A stretch of DNA of 64,000 bases from Saccharospirillum sp040881935 (GCF_040881935.1 NZ_JBBECH010000046.1:1-64000), one strand, 5' to 3'. Shown: positions 24,795 to 34,156, counted from the stretch's first letter. The notes: generated by a model not told the origin, from the letters alone. Translations and numbers: made by a program.

Positions 24795-27700
24795 TCAAAC
24801 CTCTATCGCCCGGGTTGTTGTTGGGTCGTCGCTGCGGCGACTGGCCCAGTCGGTCAGTTGGCCAATCTTGTAGAGTAGAACGGGCACCATTAGTAGTATC
24901 AGCAGAGTGCCAAAGCCGAGGCCGAACACCAGCCCCACAGCGATGGGTTTGAGCAGGGCGGCATCGATGCTGGTTTCAAACAGCAGCGGTGACAGGCCGG
25001 CCATGGTGGTGACTGAAGTCAGAATTACCGGACGCAGGCGCGATGTTGCCGCGGCCAGTGTCGCGTCGTACAGCGACTGGCCCTGGGCGTGCAGGCGGCG
25101 GAATACAGCCACCAGAATAATCGAATCGTTAATGACAATGCCGGACAGGCCAATCAATCCGAATATGGATATCGTCGAGAGCGGCATGTCCATGATCCAG
25201 TGACCGGCCACCGCGCCGATCAGCCCGAACGGGACGGTGATCAGCACGGCGAAAGGCCACAGCCAGGATTCGAATACCCAGGCCAGAATGAAGTAGATCA
25301 GGATGATCGAAATCAGCACCGACATCAGGGTGTCACTGAAGAAAGCCTCCAGCTCCTCAGCCTGGCCTTCGATGGCGTAATCGACCGGAAACTGAGAGGT
25401 CACGATCGGCATAATGTCAGATTCCAGCACCGCGTACAGATCCGATAGCTGATCGCCGCTGTAGCTTCCAGAGACGGTGACTGACAACACGCCATTGCGC
25501 GCACTGATTCGGTCGAGGCCCTTCTGATAGGAAAAGTCGACCAGGCTGCCGAGGGGGAGGCTGGTACCATCGCTCAACTGAATCGGCAATGACTGCAACC
25601 AGCTTTCACTTTCACGCTGTCGGTCTTCCAGTTGCAGCCGAACCGGAATTTGTTCAAAACCGGTTTCCACAGTGTACAGCTCAAGCCCGGATAGCTGTGA
25701 CGATACCTGGCGTGCCACATCGCTGATTTCGATCGCCGCTGCTTCAGCGGCGCGGGTGCGTGTCAGCTGGTATTGCTGGGCATCGAAGGGTAGGTCATCG
25801 GTTACATCGGTCAGGTCAGGCAGGGTTTGCAGTTGTGCCTGCAGTAACAGGGACGCCTCTTTGAGCTGGTCGATGTCGTTGCCTTCCAGTCTGATTGACA
25901 GGTCACCACCACCACCCGGGCCGCGAAACGAGCGGCCGGTTGAAAAACTGCGCACGATGCTTGGCAGTTCATAGTTCTGCTGAACCCGTTGCAGAATTTC
26001 GGCGTTGGACAGGGCACGGTCGGTGTCGCTGGTAAGCGAAATGTTCAACTCCACACGACTCGGTTCATCCAGTTGGTTGTATTCATGCACTATGGTGTCG
26101 ATCAGGCCGCCACCGACGTCTGAGTCGATGGCCTGAACCACGGCTTCGAGTTCATCCAGTGCCTGTTCGGCCTGGGCGAGACTGGTGCCATCGAGCAGGT
26201 CGAGCGAGACGCTCATGGTCGGCTGATCCAGAGACGGCGACGCCTCGAACGCGATTTTTCCACTGGTGACCGCGCCCAGAGCGATCAGACTGATCATCGC
26301 CAGCGCGGCGATAAAGATCGCACCATTGCGAATAGACAACGCGACCAGGGAGCGAAAGGGCCCGTCGCGAAACCGCCCGAAGCCATTGTCAAAACCCGCC
26401 CGCCAGGCGCTGGGCTTGCGCATGCGTTTGTGGTGGCCCAGGTGTCCGGGCAAAATGATGAAGCATTCGACCAGTGAGGCCACGATGGCGGCGGTGACGA
26501 CGATGGGAATGTCGATTAGAAAGTTGCCGAAGGTGCCGCCAATGAGCATTAGCGGTAAGAAGGCTGCAATGGTGGTCAGGCTCGATGCAACGACGGCCGG
26601 CATCATGCGCAGCGCGGCCGTCTTGGCGGCTTCGCGCGGGGCCAACCCTTCGGATTCCAGAGCGGCGGTGTCTTCGGCCACGACAATGGCGTCGTCGACG
26701 ATGATACCAATGGCAATGATGAAGCCGAACAGGCTGATGGTGTTGATGGTGGTGTCGGTATACCCCATGAAGGCCAGGGTGCCCATAAACGAAATGGGAA
26801 TACCGGCGGCCACCCAGACGGCCAGGCGCGTACGCAAGAAGATAAACAACACCAGAATGACCAGAATCATGCCGCCGATGCCATTGGTCAGCACCAGGTT
26901 CAACTGGGCCTCGACCACCCGCCAGACTTCGTTGTAGGCATGAAAGCCAACACCGTAGGGCAGTTCAAGCGCAAAATCGTCCATCCACTGGTCCAGTATT
27001 GCTGCGTTCTCCAGTGTGTCTTCGCCAGCGACACGTTCGATCTCGAGCTTGATGGCGGGCAACCCCTGGTAACGTAAAATATCAGCTGAATCGAAACGTT
27101 CTTCCACGGTGGCGACCTGCGACAGCCTTACCACACCGCCGTCGGCATTCTGCGCCACGATGGCATCCTGCAAGGCCGACACCGTCCAGTCCGGTGCGTC
27201 GGTCACCAGGGCCGTGGTGTTCTCACCGACCGTGACCGAGCCTGCGGTTGAGACTGAAAACTGGGTACTGAGGCGGCTGGCCAGCGTATTAAGGGTAATG
27301 CCCAGTGAGTTCAGAGCGGCCAGATCAATGGTAATGACCCGCTCCCGGCCCGGGACACCATCGAGTTCAACGGTGGCCATTCCGCGGTTCAGTAACGACT
27401 GACGCGCTTTATAGCCGAGGGCGGTAAGTTCACTGCGTTGCACATCGCCGTATATCAGAACACTGGCAACGGGCTCGGTGAGTTCGATGGCTTCGACGTC
27501 TCTGACTTCGGCGCCATCGGGTAAATCGAGCCCCTCGATGGCTTCTTCCAGAGCGGTAAGCCCTTCATTGGCGCTGTAGTTGTCGGAGACTCGGGCGAAC
27601 AGACTGACGCCGCCTTCGCGGGCGGTGGAGCGCACGAAATCAAAACGCCGGGAATCCTGTATGGCGCGATCGAGCGGTTCCGCGATGCCGGTGCGCACGG

Positions 27701-27875
27701 CGTCGGCATCGGCATTTGGCCAGTCGATGCTGGCCCGTACCAGGGGCAATTCCGTATCGGGGAACAACTGTGAGCGAACCTGTTGCAGGCCCCAGATACC
27801 CGCGCCGATGACCACCATCATCAGCAGATTGGCCGCCAGACGATGGTCCAGCAGTTTCGCGTAGAAGCCATTCAT
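24795..27875 (-). CDS. RND efflux pump inner-membrane transporter
   Basis: A 1026-residue AcrB/MexB-superfamily permease. It has twelve membrane segments in two halves with two large periplasmic loops. The proton-relay aspartates are in TM4 (IIVDDAIVVAEDTA). The closer relatives by style are hydrophobe/amphiphile exporters of the VexF/AcrB-like group. The outer-membrane partner is not encoded here, so a TolC from elsewhere is presumed. It shares one base with the end of the adaptor gene upstream, hence is translationally coupled. Confidence 0.9.
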   Translation of the reverse strand: MNGFYAKLLDHRLAANLLMMVVIGAGIWGLQQVRSQLFPDTELPLVRASIDWPNADADAVRTGIAEPLDRAIQDSRRFDFVRSTAREGGVSLFARVSDNYSANEGLTALEEAIEGLDLPDGAEVRDVEAIELTEPVASVLIYGDVQRSELTALGYKARQSLLNRGMATVELDGVPGRERVITIDLAALNSLGITLNTLASRLSTQFSVSTAGSVTVGENTTALVTDAPDWTVSALQDAIVAQNADGGVVRLSQVATVEERFDSADILRYQGLPAIKLEIERVAGEDTLENAAILDQWMDDFALELPYGVGFHAYNEVWRVVEAQLNLVLTNGIGGMILVILVLFIFLRTRLAVWVAAGIPISFMGTLAFMGYTDTTINTISLFGFIIAIGIIVDDAIVVAEDTAALESEGLAPREAAKTAALRMMPAVVASSLTTIAAFLPLMLIGGTFGNFLIDIPIVVTAAIVASLVECFIILPGHLGHHKRMRKPSAWRAGFDNGFGRFRDGPFRSLVALSIRNGAIFIAALAMISLIALGAVTSGKIAFEASPSLDQPTMSVSLDLLDGTSLAQAEQALDELEAVVQAIDSDVGGGLIDTIVHEYNQLDEPSRVELNISLTSDTDRALSNAEILQRVQQNYELPSIVRSFSTGRSFRGPGGGGDLSIRLEGNDIDQLKEASLLLQAQLQTLPDLTDVTDDLPFDAQQYQLTRTRAAEAAAIEISDVARQVSSQLSGLELYTVETGFEQIPVRLQLEDRQRESESWLQSLPIQLSDGTSLPLGSLVDFSYQKGLDRISARNGVLSVTVSGSYSGDQLSDLYAVLESDIMPIVTSQFPVDYAIEGQAEELEAFFSDTLMSVLISIILIYFILAWVFESWLWPFAVLITVPFGLIGAVAGHWIMDMPLSTISIFGLIGLSGIVINDSIILVAVFRRLHAQGQSLYDATLAAATSRLRPVILTSVTTMAGLSPLLFETSIDAALLKPIAVGLVFGLGFGTLLILLMVPVLLYKIGQLTDWASRRSDDPTTTRAIEV

Positions 27876-29146
27876 CAGTTATTTGCTCCGGTGGTGATCG
27901 CTGCTGAGGTGCCGGCGTTAAGCACCCTGACCGGCGTGCCATTGGTGGGTTGCGACAGTCGCGTGGTCAGTATGGTCGCTTCCGGCCCCAGCTCCTCACT
28001 GTCAATCAGTGCCCATTGTTCGCCGTCGCGCTGCTGGTAGCCAAGAATGGTGATGGGTAGGGCCTGCAGCACGCCTTCGCTGATCTGGTAAACCTGGTCA
28101 CCGTAGTAGACCGCATCCTGAGGGATGGCAAAACTCTCCACCGCAGGCAGAGTCAGGCTGAGTTCCAGCGTTTCATTGATCAGTACCGGTATGTCCTGAG
28201 GGAGGTTCAGCGTCAGATCCACCGATCCGGTATTGGATGTTGCCGCCAGGTTGTCCAGCGTAACCGGGTAGGCGGTGCCGTTCAGCCAGGCGCTGGCTTC
28301 GATGTCGGTGCCGACAATGCTTCTGTAAATGCGCAAGGGTACCTGGGTGCGTACAAAGAGGGAGGACCGGTCGACCAGGCTTAACAGATTTTCTCCGGCA
28401 TCCACCCGAACCTGGGCGGCGGTATCGATCGAGACCACGTCGGCACTGAATGGCGCGGTCGGGGTCAGGTCCTGTTGCTGGTCGCGTACCTGTTCCAGTT
28501 CAATCAGCGCCTGCTCCAGTTGCGATTGTCGCTGGGCGGCTTCATCGTCGTAATTGGCCACCGCCAGTTGTGCATTGCGCCAGGTCTGACGGGCGGCGGC
28601 GACATTGGTTTCATTGGAGAAGCCTTGCTGCAGCAGGTTTTGTTCCCGCGCCAGATCCCGTTCGGCAATAACCAGCGCTTCCTGATTGAGTTCGTGTTGT
28701 CGCTCGGCAATGCGGATACCAGCCTGTTGTTGCTCAATGGTGGCCTGCTGCTGACGCAGCGCCCAGTTGACGGCCTCTGCTTCCAGGCGTAGCAGGGGCT
28801 CACCAGCCGCCACGGAGTCGCCAGAGCGGACCAGAATATCGGTGACACGACCTGCCTGGGGCGCGGTAACGGTTTCCTGACGCTTGGCCTGGACGGTGCC
28901 GAGCAACGGAATCTGGGGTGCATTGAGTACTCTGGCGACGTCCAGGGCTTCCACCTGAATGGCTGAACTGTCGACACCGGCGCGCCCCCAGCGCGATCCG
29001 GTAATGCCCGCGCGCATCGACATGGCCGCATTTCCACGGCGTTGCTCGTTCGCCGCCGTCTCCTGCGGCGCATTCATCCAGCGATAGCCGGTGAGACCAA
29101 TGGCTAACAGGGTCACTACGACCACGGCTTTTTTCCACATGCCCAA
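27875..29146 (-). CDS. RND pump periplasmic adaptor (membrane fusion protein)
   Basis: A 423-residue HlyD/AcrA-type adaptor. A single N-terminal membrane anchor (about residues 6-22) is followed by the lipoyl half-motif TAPQAGRVTDILVRSGDSVAAGEPLL, split by a long coiled coil (about residues 140-225, Gln/Ala/Glu rich), then the second half TAPFSADV and beta-barrel domains. It bridges the RND permease to an outer-membrane channel. It is the first gene of the two-gene operon; repeat copy 3 lies upstream, 261 bp away. Confidence 0.88.
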   Translation of the reverse strand: MGMWKKAVVVVTLLAIGLTGYRWMNAPQETAANEQRRGNAAMSMRAGITGSRWGRAGVDSSAIQVEALDVARVLNAPQIPLLGTVQAKRQETVTAPQAGRVTDILVRSGDSVAAGEPLLRLEAEAVNWALRQQQATIEQQQAGIRIAERQHELNQEALVIAERDLAREQNLLQQGFSNETNVAAARQTWRNAQLAVANYDDEAAQRQSQLEQALIELEQVRDQQQDLTPTAPFSADVVSIDTAAQVRVDAGENLLSLVDRSSLFVRTQVPLRIYRSIVGTDIEASAWLNGTAYPVTLDNLAATSNTGSVDLTLNLPQDIPVLINETLELSLTLPAVESFAIPQDAVYYGDQVYQISEGVLQALPITILGYQQRDGEQWALIDSEELGPEATILTTRLSQPTNGTPVRVLNAGTSAAITTGANN

Positions 29147-29406
29147 AATCCCACTTCGTGTAATTGGTGATATTGACTCGAATTTTACGCATGAATCGTG
29201 AAGTAAATGTGCACTTCCCGGTCAATGTTCGGTAAACCCGGCAGACGGATCCCAGGGCGTCGCGCACTGAAAGGTATGAACCTGCTCTCGCTTTACGGTA
29301 AACTGCCGCGCTCTGTTGGCAGGTTGGCGGCGCGTGCCGCCTGTTCGGATACGGTCCCTTGGTAGGGGTAGGTCCGGGTGTGATGCCTGTTAACAGGTTC
29401 AACCAA

Positions 29407-29580
29407 CTCAAGTTCCATTGTATTGCCAGGAGTCCGTGCCAGGCACCGGGTGTGCCCATCCGGGGTCGGCGTATACCCGTCCATGGGGCCTAGACCGCAA
29501 CATCCATGTTGCGGACTCCCCCGGATAGACACACACACCCGGCACCTGGCACTCAGTTAGTATGAACTCCGAGACTTGAG
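29407..29580 (-). repeat. Intergenic palindromic element, copy 3
   Basis: A member of the family described at 46030, core in minus orientation. Termini CTCAAG (29407-29412) and CTTGAG (29575-29580) are inverted. The long arm GTGCCAGGCACCGGGTGTG pairs with its partner ending at 29552 except for two positions, which are G.U-type on the minus strand and A.C on the plus strand. Core hairpin 1 is CCGCAACA/TGTTGCGG at 29495-29514. Hairpin 2 has the CCC/GGG type. It sits between the divergent efflux adaptor gene and thrS. The preceding 29147-29406 holds only a CCTGTTAACAGG palindrome (29386-29397). Confidence 0.85.
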
Positions 29581-29670
29581 TTCCAAGTAATGTGTCCTGA
29601 TCACCCTCCGGGTGGCATCGACATCCAACACGTGGCCCATGGTAGGGGTCACCACTGAAGGAGCACCGCA

Positions 29671-31608
29671 ATGCCTGTTATTACCCTTCCAGACGGTTCC
29701 CAACGTTCGTTTGAGCAGCCCGTCAGTATTTTGCAAATCGCCGAAGACATTGGCCCTGGTCTGGCCAAGAATGCCGTTGCCGGTCGCATCGACGGTGCCC
29801 GCGTGGATTTGGTTGATGTCGTCAGCCAGGATGCAGCGGTTGAGATTATCACACCGAAAGATGAAGACGGTCTGGAAATTATTCGTCACTCCTGTGCGCA
29901 CTTGCTCGGTCATGCGGTCAAACAACTGTGGCCGGATGCTCGTATGGCGATTGGCCCGACCATTGAAAACGGCTTTTACTACGACATAGACATGGAGCAC
30001 CGCCTGACCGAGGAAGATCTGGGCGCACTGGAAAAGCGCATGCTGGATCTGGCCAAAACCAATTATCAGGTGGTGCGTCACAAAGTGAGCTGGCAGGAAG
30101 CGGTGGACGCGTTCAAGGCGCGCAATGAGCCCTACAAACTGGAAATTCTGGAGCAGAACGTTGCCCGGGATGACAAACCAGGCTTGTACCACCATGAAGA
30201 ATACATCGACATGTGTCGCGGTCCGCACGTGCCGAATATGAAGTTTTGCCACCATTTCAAACTGATGCGTGTCTCCGGTGCTTATTGGCGTGGCGACAGC
30301 AACAACGCCCAGCTGCAGCGCATTTACGGCACCGCCTGGGCAGACAAGAAGCAACTGAAAGCCCACCTGCATTTTCTCGAAGAAGCGGCCAAGCGCGATC
30401 ACCGTAAAATTGGCAAAAAGCTTGACCTGTTTCATTTGCAGGAAGAAGCACCGGGCATGGTGTTCTGGCACGCTAACGGCTGGACCCTGTATCAGGTGAT
30501 TGAGCAGTACATGCGCGAGAAGCAGCGCGAGCACGGTTATCAGGAGATCAAGACGCCGCAGATCGTCGACCGGTCTCTGTGGGAAAAGTCGGGCCATTGG
30601 GACAAGTTTGGTGACGATATGTTCACCACCCACAGTGAAGCACGGGACAACGCGGTTAAACCGATGAACTGCCCCTGCCACATTCAGGTGTTCAATCAGG
30701 GACTGAAAAGCTATCGTGACTTGCCTCTGCGGCTGGCCGAATTTGGCAGTTGCCACCGTAACGAGGCCTCGGGCGCCTTGCACGGCATCATGCGCGTGCG
30801 CGGGTTTACCCAGGACGACGGCCACATCTTCTGCGCCGAATCCCAGATTCAATCAGAAGTGGCCAAGTTCATCGAGATGCTGAACGAAGTGTATTACGAC
30901 TTCGGCTTCGACGACGTCATTCTTAAATTGTCGACCCGCCCTGAAAAGCGTGTCGGTAACGATGAAGACTGGGATCGCGCGGAACAGGCGCTGGCATCGG
31001 CACTCGATGCCTACGGCAAACCCTGGTCGCTGTTGCCGGGCGAGGGCGCCTTTTACGGCCCGAAAGTAGAGTTTACGTTGAAAGACAGTCTCGGTCGGAT
31101 GTGGCAGTGTGGTACCATTCAGGTCGATTTCTCAATGCCGGGACGCCTGGACGCTCAATACGTGGATGAGCATGGCGACCGTCAGACCCCGGTGATGTTG
31201 CATCGGGCGACACTTGGCAGCTTTGAACGTTTTATCGGAATTCTGATCGAGCAGCACGCCGGAGCGATGCCGCCCTGGTTGGCACCGGTTCAGGCGATGG
31301 TGTGTAACATCACCGATGCTCAGGCCGATTTCGTACAAAAAGTGCAAAATCGCTTGATTTCTGAAGGGTTTAGAGCCAAAGCCGACTTGAGAAATGAGAA
31401 GATCGGCTTTAAAATCCGCGAGCATACAATTCAGCGAGTTCCTTATTTACTGGTTATTGGTGATAAGGAAGTCGAAAACGAGGCCGTAGCGGTCCGCACC
31501 CGAGAGGGCAAAGATCTTGGTGTCATGTCAATTGACGCGTTCATCGAGATACTCAGCGCGGATAACGCCCGAAAAGGCCGTCTGGTAGAAATGGAGAGTG
31601 AGTTATAA
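29671..31608 (+). CDS. thrS: Threonyl-tRNA synthetase
   Basis: A 645-residue class II synthetase charging tRNA-Thr. An N-terminal TGS domain is followed by the editing domain with HSCAHLLGHAVKQL and MCRGPHVP (HxxxH...C zinc-like set), then the catalytic core with MNCPCHIQVF (zinc Cys) and RVRGFTQDDGHIF (motif 2), and the C-terminal anticodon domain. GAAGGAG precedes the ATG. It heads the thrS-infC-rpmI-rplT operon. I saw no tRNA-like operator of the E. coli thrS kind, though the 5' leader after repeat copy 3 is about 90 nt. Confidence 0.97.
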   Translation: MPVITLPDGSQRSFEQPVSILQIAEDIGPGLAKNAVAGRIDGARVDLVDVVSQDAAVEIITPKDEDGLEIIRHSCAHLLGHAVKQLWPDARMAIGPTIENGFYYDIDMEHRLTEEDLGALEKRMLDLAKTNYQVVRHKVSWQEAVDAFKARNEPYKLEILEQNVARDDKPGLYHHEEYIDMCRGPHVPNMKFCHHFKLMRVSGAYWRGDSNNAQLQRIYGTAWADKKQLKAHLHFLEEAAKRDHRKIGKKLDLFHLQEEAPGMVFWHANGWTLYQVIEQYMREKQREHGYQEIKTPQIVDRSLWEKSGHWDKFGDDMFTTHSEARDNAVKPMNCPCHIQVFNQGLKSYRDLPLRLAEFGSCHRNEASGALHGIMRVRGFTQDDGHIFCAESQIQSEVAKFIEMLNEVYYDFGFDDVILKLSTRPEKRVGNDEDWDRAEQALASALDAYGKPWSLLPGEGAFYGPKVEFTLKDSLGRMWQCGTIQVDFSMPGRLDAQYVDEHGDRQTPVMLHRATLGSFERFIGILIEQHAGAMPPWLAPVQAMVCNITDAQADFVQKVQNRLISEGFRAKADLRNEKIGFKIREHTIQRVPYLLVIGDKEVENEAVAVRTREGKDLGVMSIDAFIEILSADNARKGRLVEMESEL

Positions 31609-32147
31609 AACGCAACGCGAAAGGTGCAAAAGCGGCGGCTAACCGTCATGTCGTAAATGAGCAGATCAAGGCGGACGAAGTCCGGCTAATCGGTTCCGGC
31701 GGTGAGCAAATCGGAGTAGTTCCCTTGCAAGAGGCTCTGCAGAAAGCGGAGCAGGAAGGCCTTGAGCTGGTGCAGATTTCAAACGGCGATCCTGTGGTCT
31801 GTAAGATCATGGATCTTGGCAAAAAACTCTATGAAGAGAAAAAAGCCAAGGCAGTCGCCAAGAAAAACCAGGTTCAGGTGCAAGTCAAGGAAGTCAAATT
31901 CCGGCCGAACACCGACATTGGTGACTACAACGTCAAGCTGCGTAATCTGACTCGTTTTCTGGAGCATGGCGACAAGACCAAGGTCACGTTGCGCTTCCGG
32001 GGTCGTGAAATGGCTCACCAGGAACTCGGTATGGAGCTACTGGCCCGCGTCGCAACAGATCTTGAATATCTGGCGACCGTTGAGCAGCGCCCCAAGATGG
32101 AAGGCCGTCAGCTGACCATGGTTATGGCGCCGATCAAGAAGAAATAA
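31605..32147 (+). CDS. infC: Translation initiation factor IF-3, AUA start
   Basis: A 180-residue IF-3, which dissociates ribosomes and proofreads start codons. The frame is open only back to a TGA at 31599. The sole codon in a starting position with a ribosome site (GGAGAGTGAG) and the expected Lys-Arg N-terminus is ATA at 31605, overlapping the thrS stop as ATAA. Conserved VNEQI, VCKIMDLGK, VKEVKFRPNTDIGDYNVK and RFRGREMAHQELG are present. A rare start allows IF-3 to repress its own synthesis, as known for AUU in E. coli; AUA here is my reading. Confidence 0.93.
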   Translation: MKRNAKGAKAAANRHVVNEQIKADEVRLIGSGGEQIGVVPLQEALQKAEQEGLELVQISNGDPVVCKIMDLGKKLYEEKKAKAVAKKNQVQVQVKEVKFRPNTDIGDYNVKLRNLTRFLEHGDKTKVTLRFRGREMAHQELGMELLARVATDLEYLATVEQRPKMEGRQLTMVMAPIKKK

Positions 32148-32213
32148 GGCGTTTTAAGGAATAATCAGCTTTACGGCTGGTTATTCCGGCAGGGTCTGGT
32201 ATCCTGCGCGCGG

Positions 32214-32238
32214 CGACGGCTTAGAGCCGTCGTTTTTT
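32214..32238 (+). terminator. Terminator/attenuator between infC and rpmI
   Basis: Stem CGACGGC/GCCGTCG with a TTAGA loop and six Ts. It is placed inside the operon, so it would limit read-through from thrS-infC into rpmI-rplT. The 163 nt after it, before rpmI, form a long leader where L20 autoregulation is known in E. coli; I cannot confirm an L20 site here. Confidence 0.8.
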
Positions 32239-32401
32239 ATGGTGGGTTGAATGGCTTTTGGCCGGTTAGACCATCGTTAAAGGGGTTCGGGGTGTCTAGG
32301 CATCACTGAGCGACATGGCAACCGTTAGCTCCCGATGTCGGGGTTACCAGACATCAGACGGGATGTGACACGGTTATTGGAAGTAGATCGGGAGATTGAA
32401 A

Positions 32402-32596
32402 ATGCCTAAGATCAAGAGCAATTCTGGCGCTGCCAAGCGCTTTAAGAAGACGGCAAACGGCTTTAAGCACAAGCAGTCTTTCCGCAGCCACATCCTGACC
32501 AAGAAGAGCACCAAGCGTAAGCGTCACCTGCGCGGCACCCAGCTTATTGCTGAGTCCGATGTAGCGCTGGTCAAGCGCATGCTGCCCTACATTTAA
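32402..32596 (+). CDS. rpmI: 50S ribosomal protein L35
   Basis: A 64-residue L35: MPKIKSNSGAAKRFKKTANG, then KRKRHLRG and a C-terminal LPYI, standard for the family. GGGAGATTGAAA precedes the ATG. Lys/Arg rich, assembled in the large subunit. It is preceded by a long leader and followed by rplT after an unusual repeat-containing gap. Confidence 0.96.
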   Translation: MPKIKSNSGAAKRFKKTANGFKHKQSFRSHILTKKSTKRKRHLRGTQLIAESDVALVKRMLPYI

Positions 32597-32617
32597 GGTC
32601 TGGCCTTGCTGTTACAT

Positions 32618-32677
32618 CTGGTTGAATAGTAACTGGTTGAATAGCAACTCGTTGAAAAGCAGCAGGCTGAAAAACAG
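32618..32677. repeat. Four degenerate 15-bp tandem repeats between rpmI and rplT
   Basis: Consecutive 15-bp units at 32618, 32633, 32648 and 32663: CTGGTTGAATAGTAA, CTGGTTGAATAGCAA, CTCGTTGAAAAGCAG, CAGGCTGAAAAACAG. The first two differ at one position and later ones progressively more. They fill the gap between rpmI and the rplT ribosome site (TAGGAGGAAAG). Confidence 0.9.
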
Positions 32678-32695
32678 GATTAGGAGGAAAGAAAT

Positions 32696-33052
32696 ATGGC
32701 ACGTGTTAAACGTGGTGTAGTGGCCCGTCGTCGCCACAAGAAGGTATTGGACCAGGCTAAAGGCTATTACGGTGCTCGTTCACGAGTCTTCCGGGTTGCC
32801 AAGCAAGCGGTCATCAAGGCAGGTCAATACGCGTATCGCGACCGTCGTCAGCGTAAGCGTCAGTTCCGCGCCTTGTGGATCGCTCGTATCAATGCCGAAG
32901 CTCGGGTGAATGGTCTGTCTTACAGCAAATTCATCAATGGCTTGAAGAAAGCAACCATCGAAATTGATCGTAAGATCCTGGCGGATCTGGCGGTTCACGA
33001 TAAAGTCGCTTTTGCTGCACTGACCGAACAGGCTAAAGCCAAACTGGCTTAA
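32696..33052 (+). CDS. rplT: 50S ribosomal protein L20
   Basis: A 118-residue L20 with the typical MARVKRGVVARRRHKKVL start, AKGYYGARSRVFRVAKQAV and RDRRQRKRQFR...I.RINA. An essential early assembly protein of the 50S subunit and, in E. coli, a repressor of its own operon. It has a strong ribosome site (GGAGG). It is the last gene: a terminator follows directly, and pheST/ihfA, frequent operon companions in gammaproteobacteria, are not here. Confidence 0.97.
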   Translation: MARVKRGVVARRRHKKVLDQAKGYYGARSRVFRVAKQAVIKAGQYAYRDRRQRKRQFRALWIARINAEARVNGLSYSKFINGLKKATIEIDRKILADLAVHDKVAFAALTEQAKAKLA

Positions 33053-33064
33053 GACTGAACGGTT

Positions 33065-33097
33065 AAAAAAAACCCGTCAAATGACGGGTTTTTTTAT
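33065..33097 (+). terminator. Rho-independent terminator of the thrS-rplT operon
   Basis: AACCCGTCA/TGACGGGTT stem with an AA loop, flanked by an A-run and a T-run, so it can act in both directions. It is 12 bp after rplT. Confidence 0.92.
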
Positions 33098-33157
33098 GTC
33101 TGAACGTTTAGGTTTGGATCATGTCCACCGCGAAAACAGTTTCATGTTTATACTGGC

Positions 33158-34156
33158 TCAGGCCAGCGGCAATACCTGATGCAGCGCTTCCAGGTCCGAG
33201 CGCTCAAAGGCATCCAGGTTGGCCAGCGTGACAGCAGTAATGGCTTCCAGAGCTTCTTTGGTGAAGAACGCCTGGTGGCCGGTGATTAACACATTGCGAA
33301 AGGTCAGCAGGCGGGCGAACACATCGTCGCGCAGAATGTCATCGGAATTATCTTCAAAGAAGAGGTCGGCTTCTTCTTCGTAAACATCCAGCCCCAGGTA
33401 GCCAACAGCGCCGGTTTTGAGTGAGGTGATCACATCGCTGGTGTTGATCAATGCGCCCCGGCTGGTGTTGATGACCATCACCCCATGCTTCATTTTCGCC
33501 AGAGTGTCTTTGTTGATGATGTGCCGGGTCGAGCCAACCAGCGGGCAGTGCAGGGAAATGATATCGCTGTGCGCCCAGAGATCATCCAGCTCGACATATT
33601 CAGCGCCGGCGGTCACCGCAGCCTCACTAGGGTAGGGATCATAGCAGATAACCCGGCAGCCGAAGCCGCGCATGATGCGAATGAACGCCTGGCCGATCTT
33701 ACCGGTGCCAATAACGCCGACCGTTTTTCCATGCACATCGAAGCCGAGCAGACCGTGCAGGCTGTAGTCGTTTTCCCTAACCCGGTTGTAAGCACGGTGG
33801 GAATTACGGTTGAGTCCCAGGATCAGTGCTACGGCGTGTTCGGCCACGGCGAAGGGAGAATACTCGGGCACTCGGGCAACGGTGATTCCCAGTTCAACGG
33901 CGGCCGCCAGATCCACATTGTTAAAGCCGGCACAGCGCAAGGCGACCAGGGATATGCCGTGCTGGTGCAGCTGTTCAAGTGTTGGCCGGTCGACCGTGTC
34001 ATTAACAAAGCAACAGACTGCATCGTGGCCCTGACTGAGTGCTGCTGTCCGGGCGTTCAGATGAGGCTCAAGAAAGGTGAACTGGTGATGGGATTGTGTG
34101 GCTCGAGTGAAGAATTGAATGTCGTAGGGTTTACTGCTGAATACAGCTACTTTCAT
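33158..34156 (-). CDS. ldhA: D-lactate dehydrogenase (fermentative, NAD-dependent)
   Basis: A 332-residue D-2-hydroxyacid dehydrogenase reducing pyruvate to D-lactate. It has the LdhA-type N-terminus MKVAVFSSKPYD, LRCAGFNNVDL, the Rossmann motif GVIGTGKIGQAF, and INTSRGALI. The catalytic Arg/Glu/His set is in SRG, YEEEAD and TGHQAFFT. ATG 34156 has GGAGG upstream; an extension to 34243 has none. It follows DUF3108 by 86 bp on the same strand. Confidence 0.9.
   Translation of the reverse strand: MKVAVFSSKPYDIQFFTRATQSHHQFTFLEPHLNARTAALSQGHDAVCCFVNDTVDRPTLEQLHQHGISLVALRCAGFNNVDLAAAVELGITVARVPEYSPFAVAEHAVALILGLNRNSHRAYNRVRENDYSLHGLLGFDVHGKTVGVIGTGKIGQAFIRIMRGFGCRVICYDPYPSEAAVTAGAEYVELDDLWAHSDIISLHCPLVGSTRHIINKDTLAKMKHGVMVINTSRGALINTSDVITSLKTGAVGYLGLDVYEEEADLFFEDNSDDILRDDVFARLLTFRNVLITGHQAFFTKEALEAITAVTLANLDAFERSDLEALHQVLPLA

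Noticed and set aside
25812..27402. Frames antisense to the RND transporter
   Set aside because: The RND protein is complete and conserved; the antisense frames are short and patternless.
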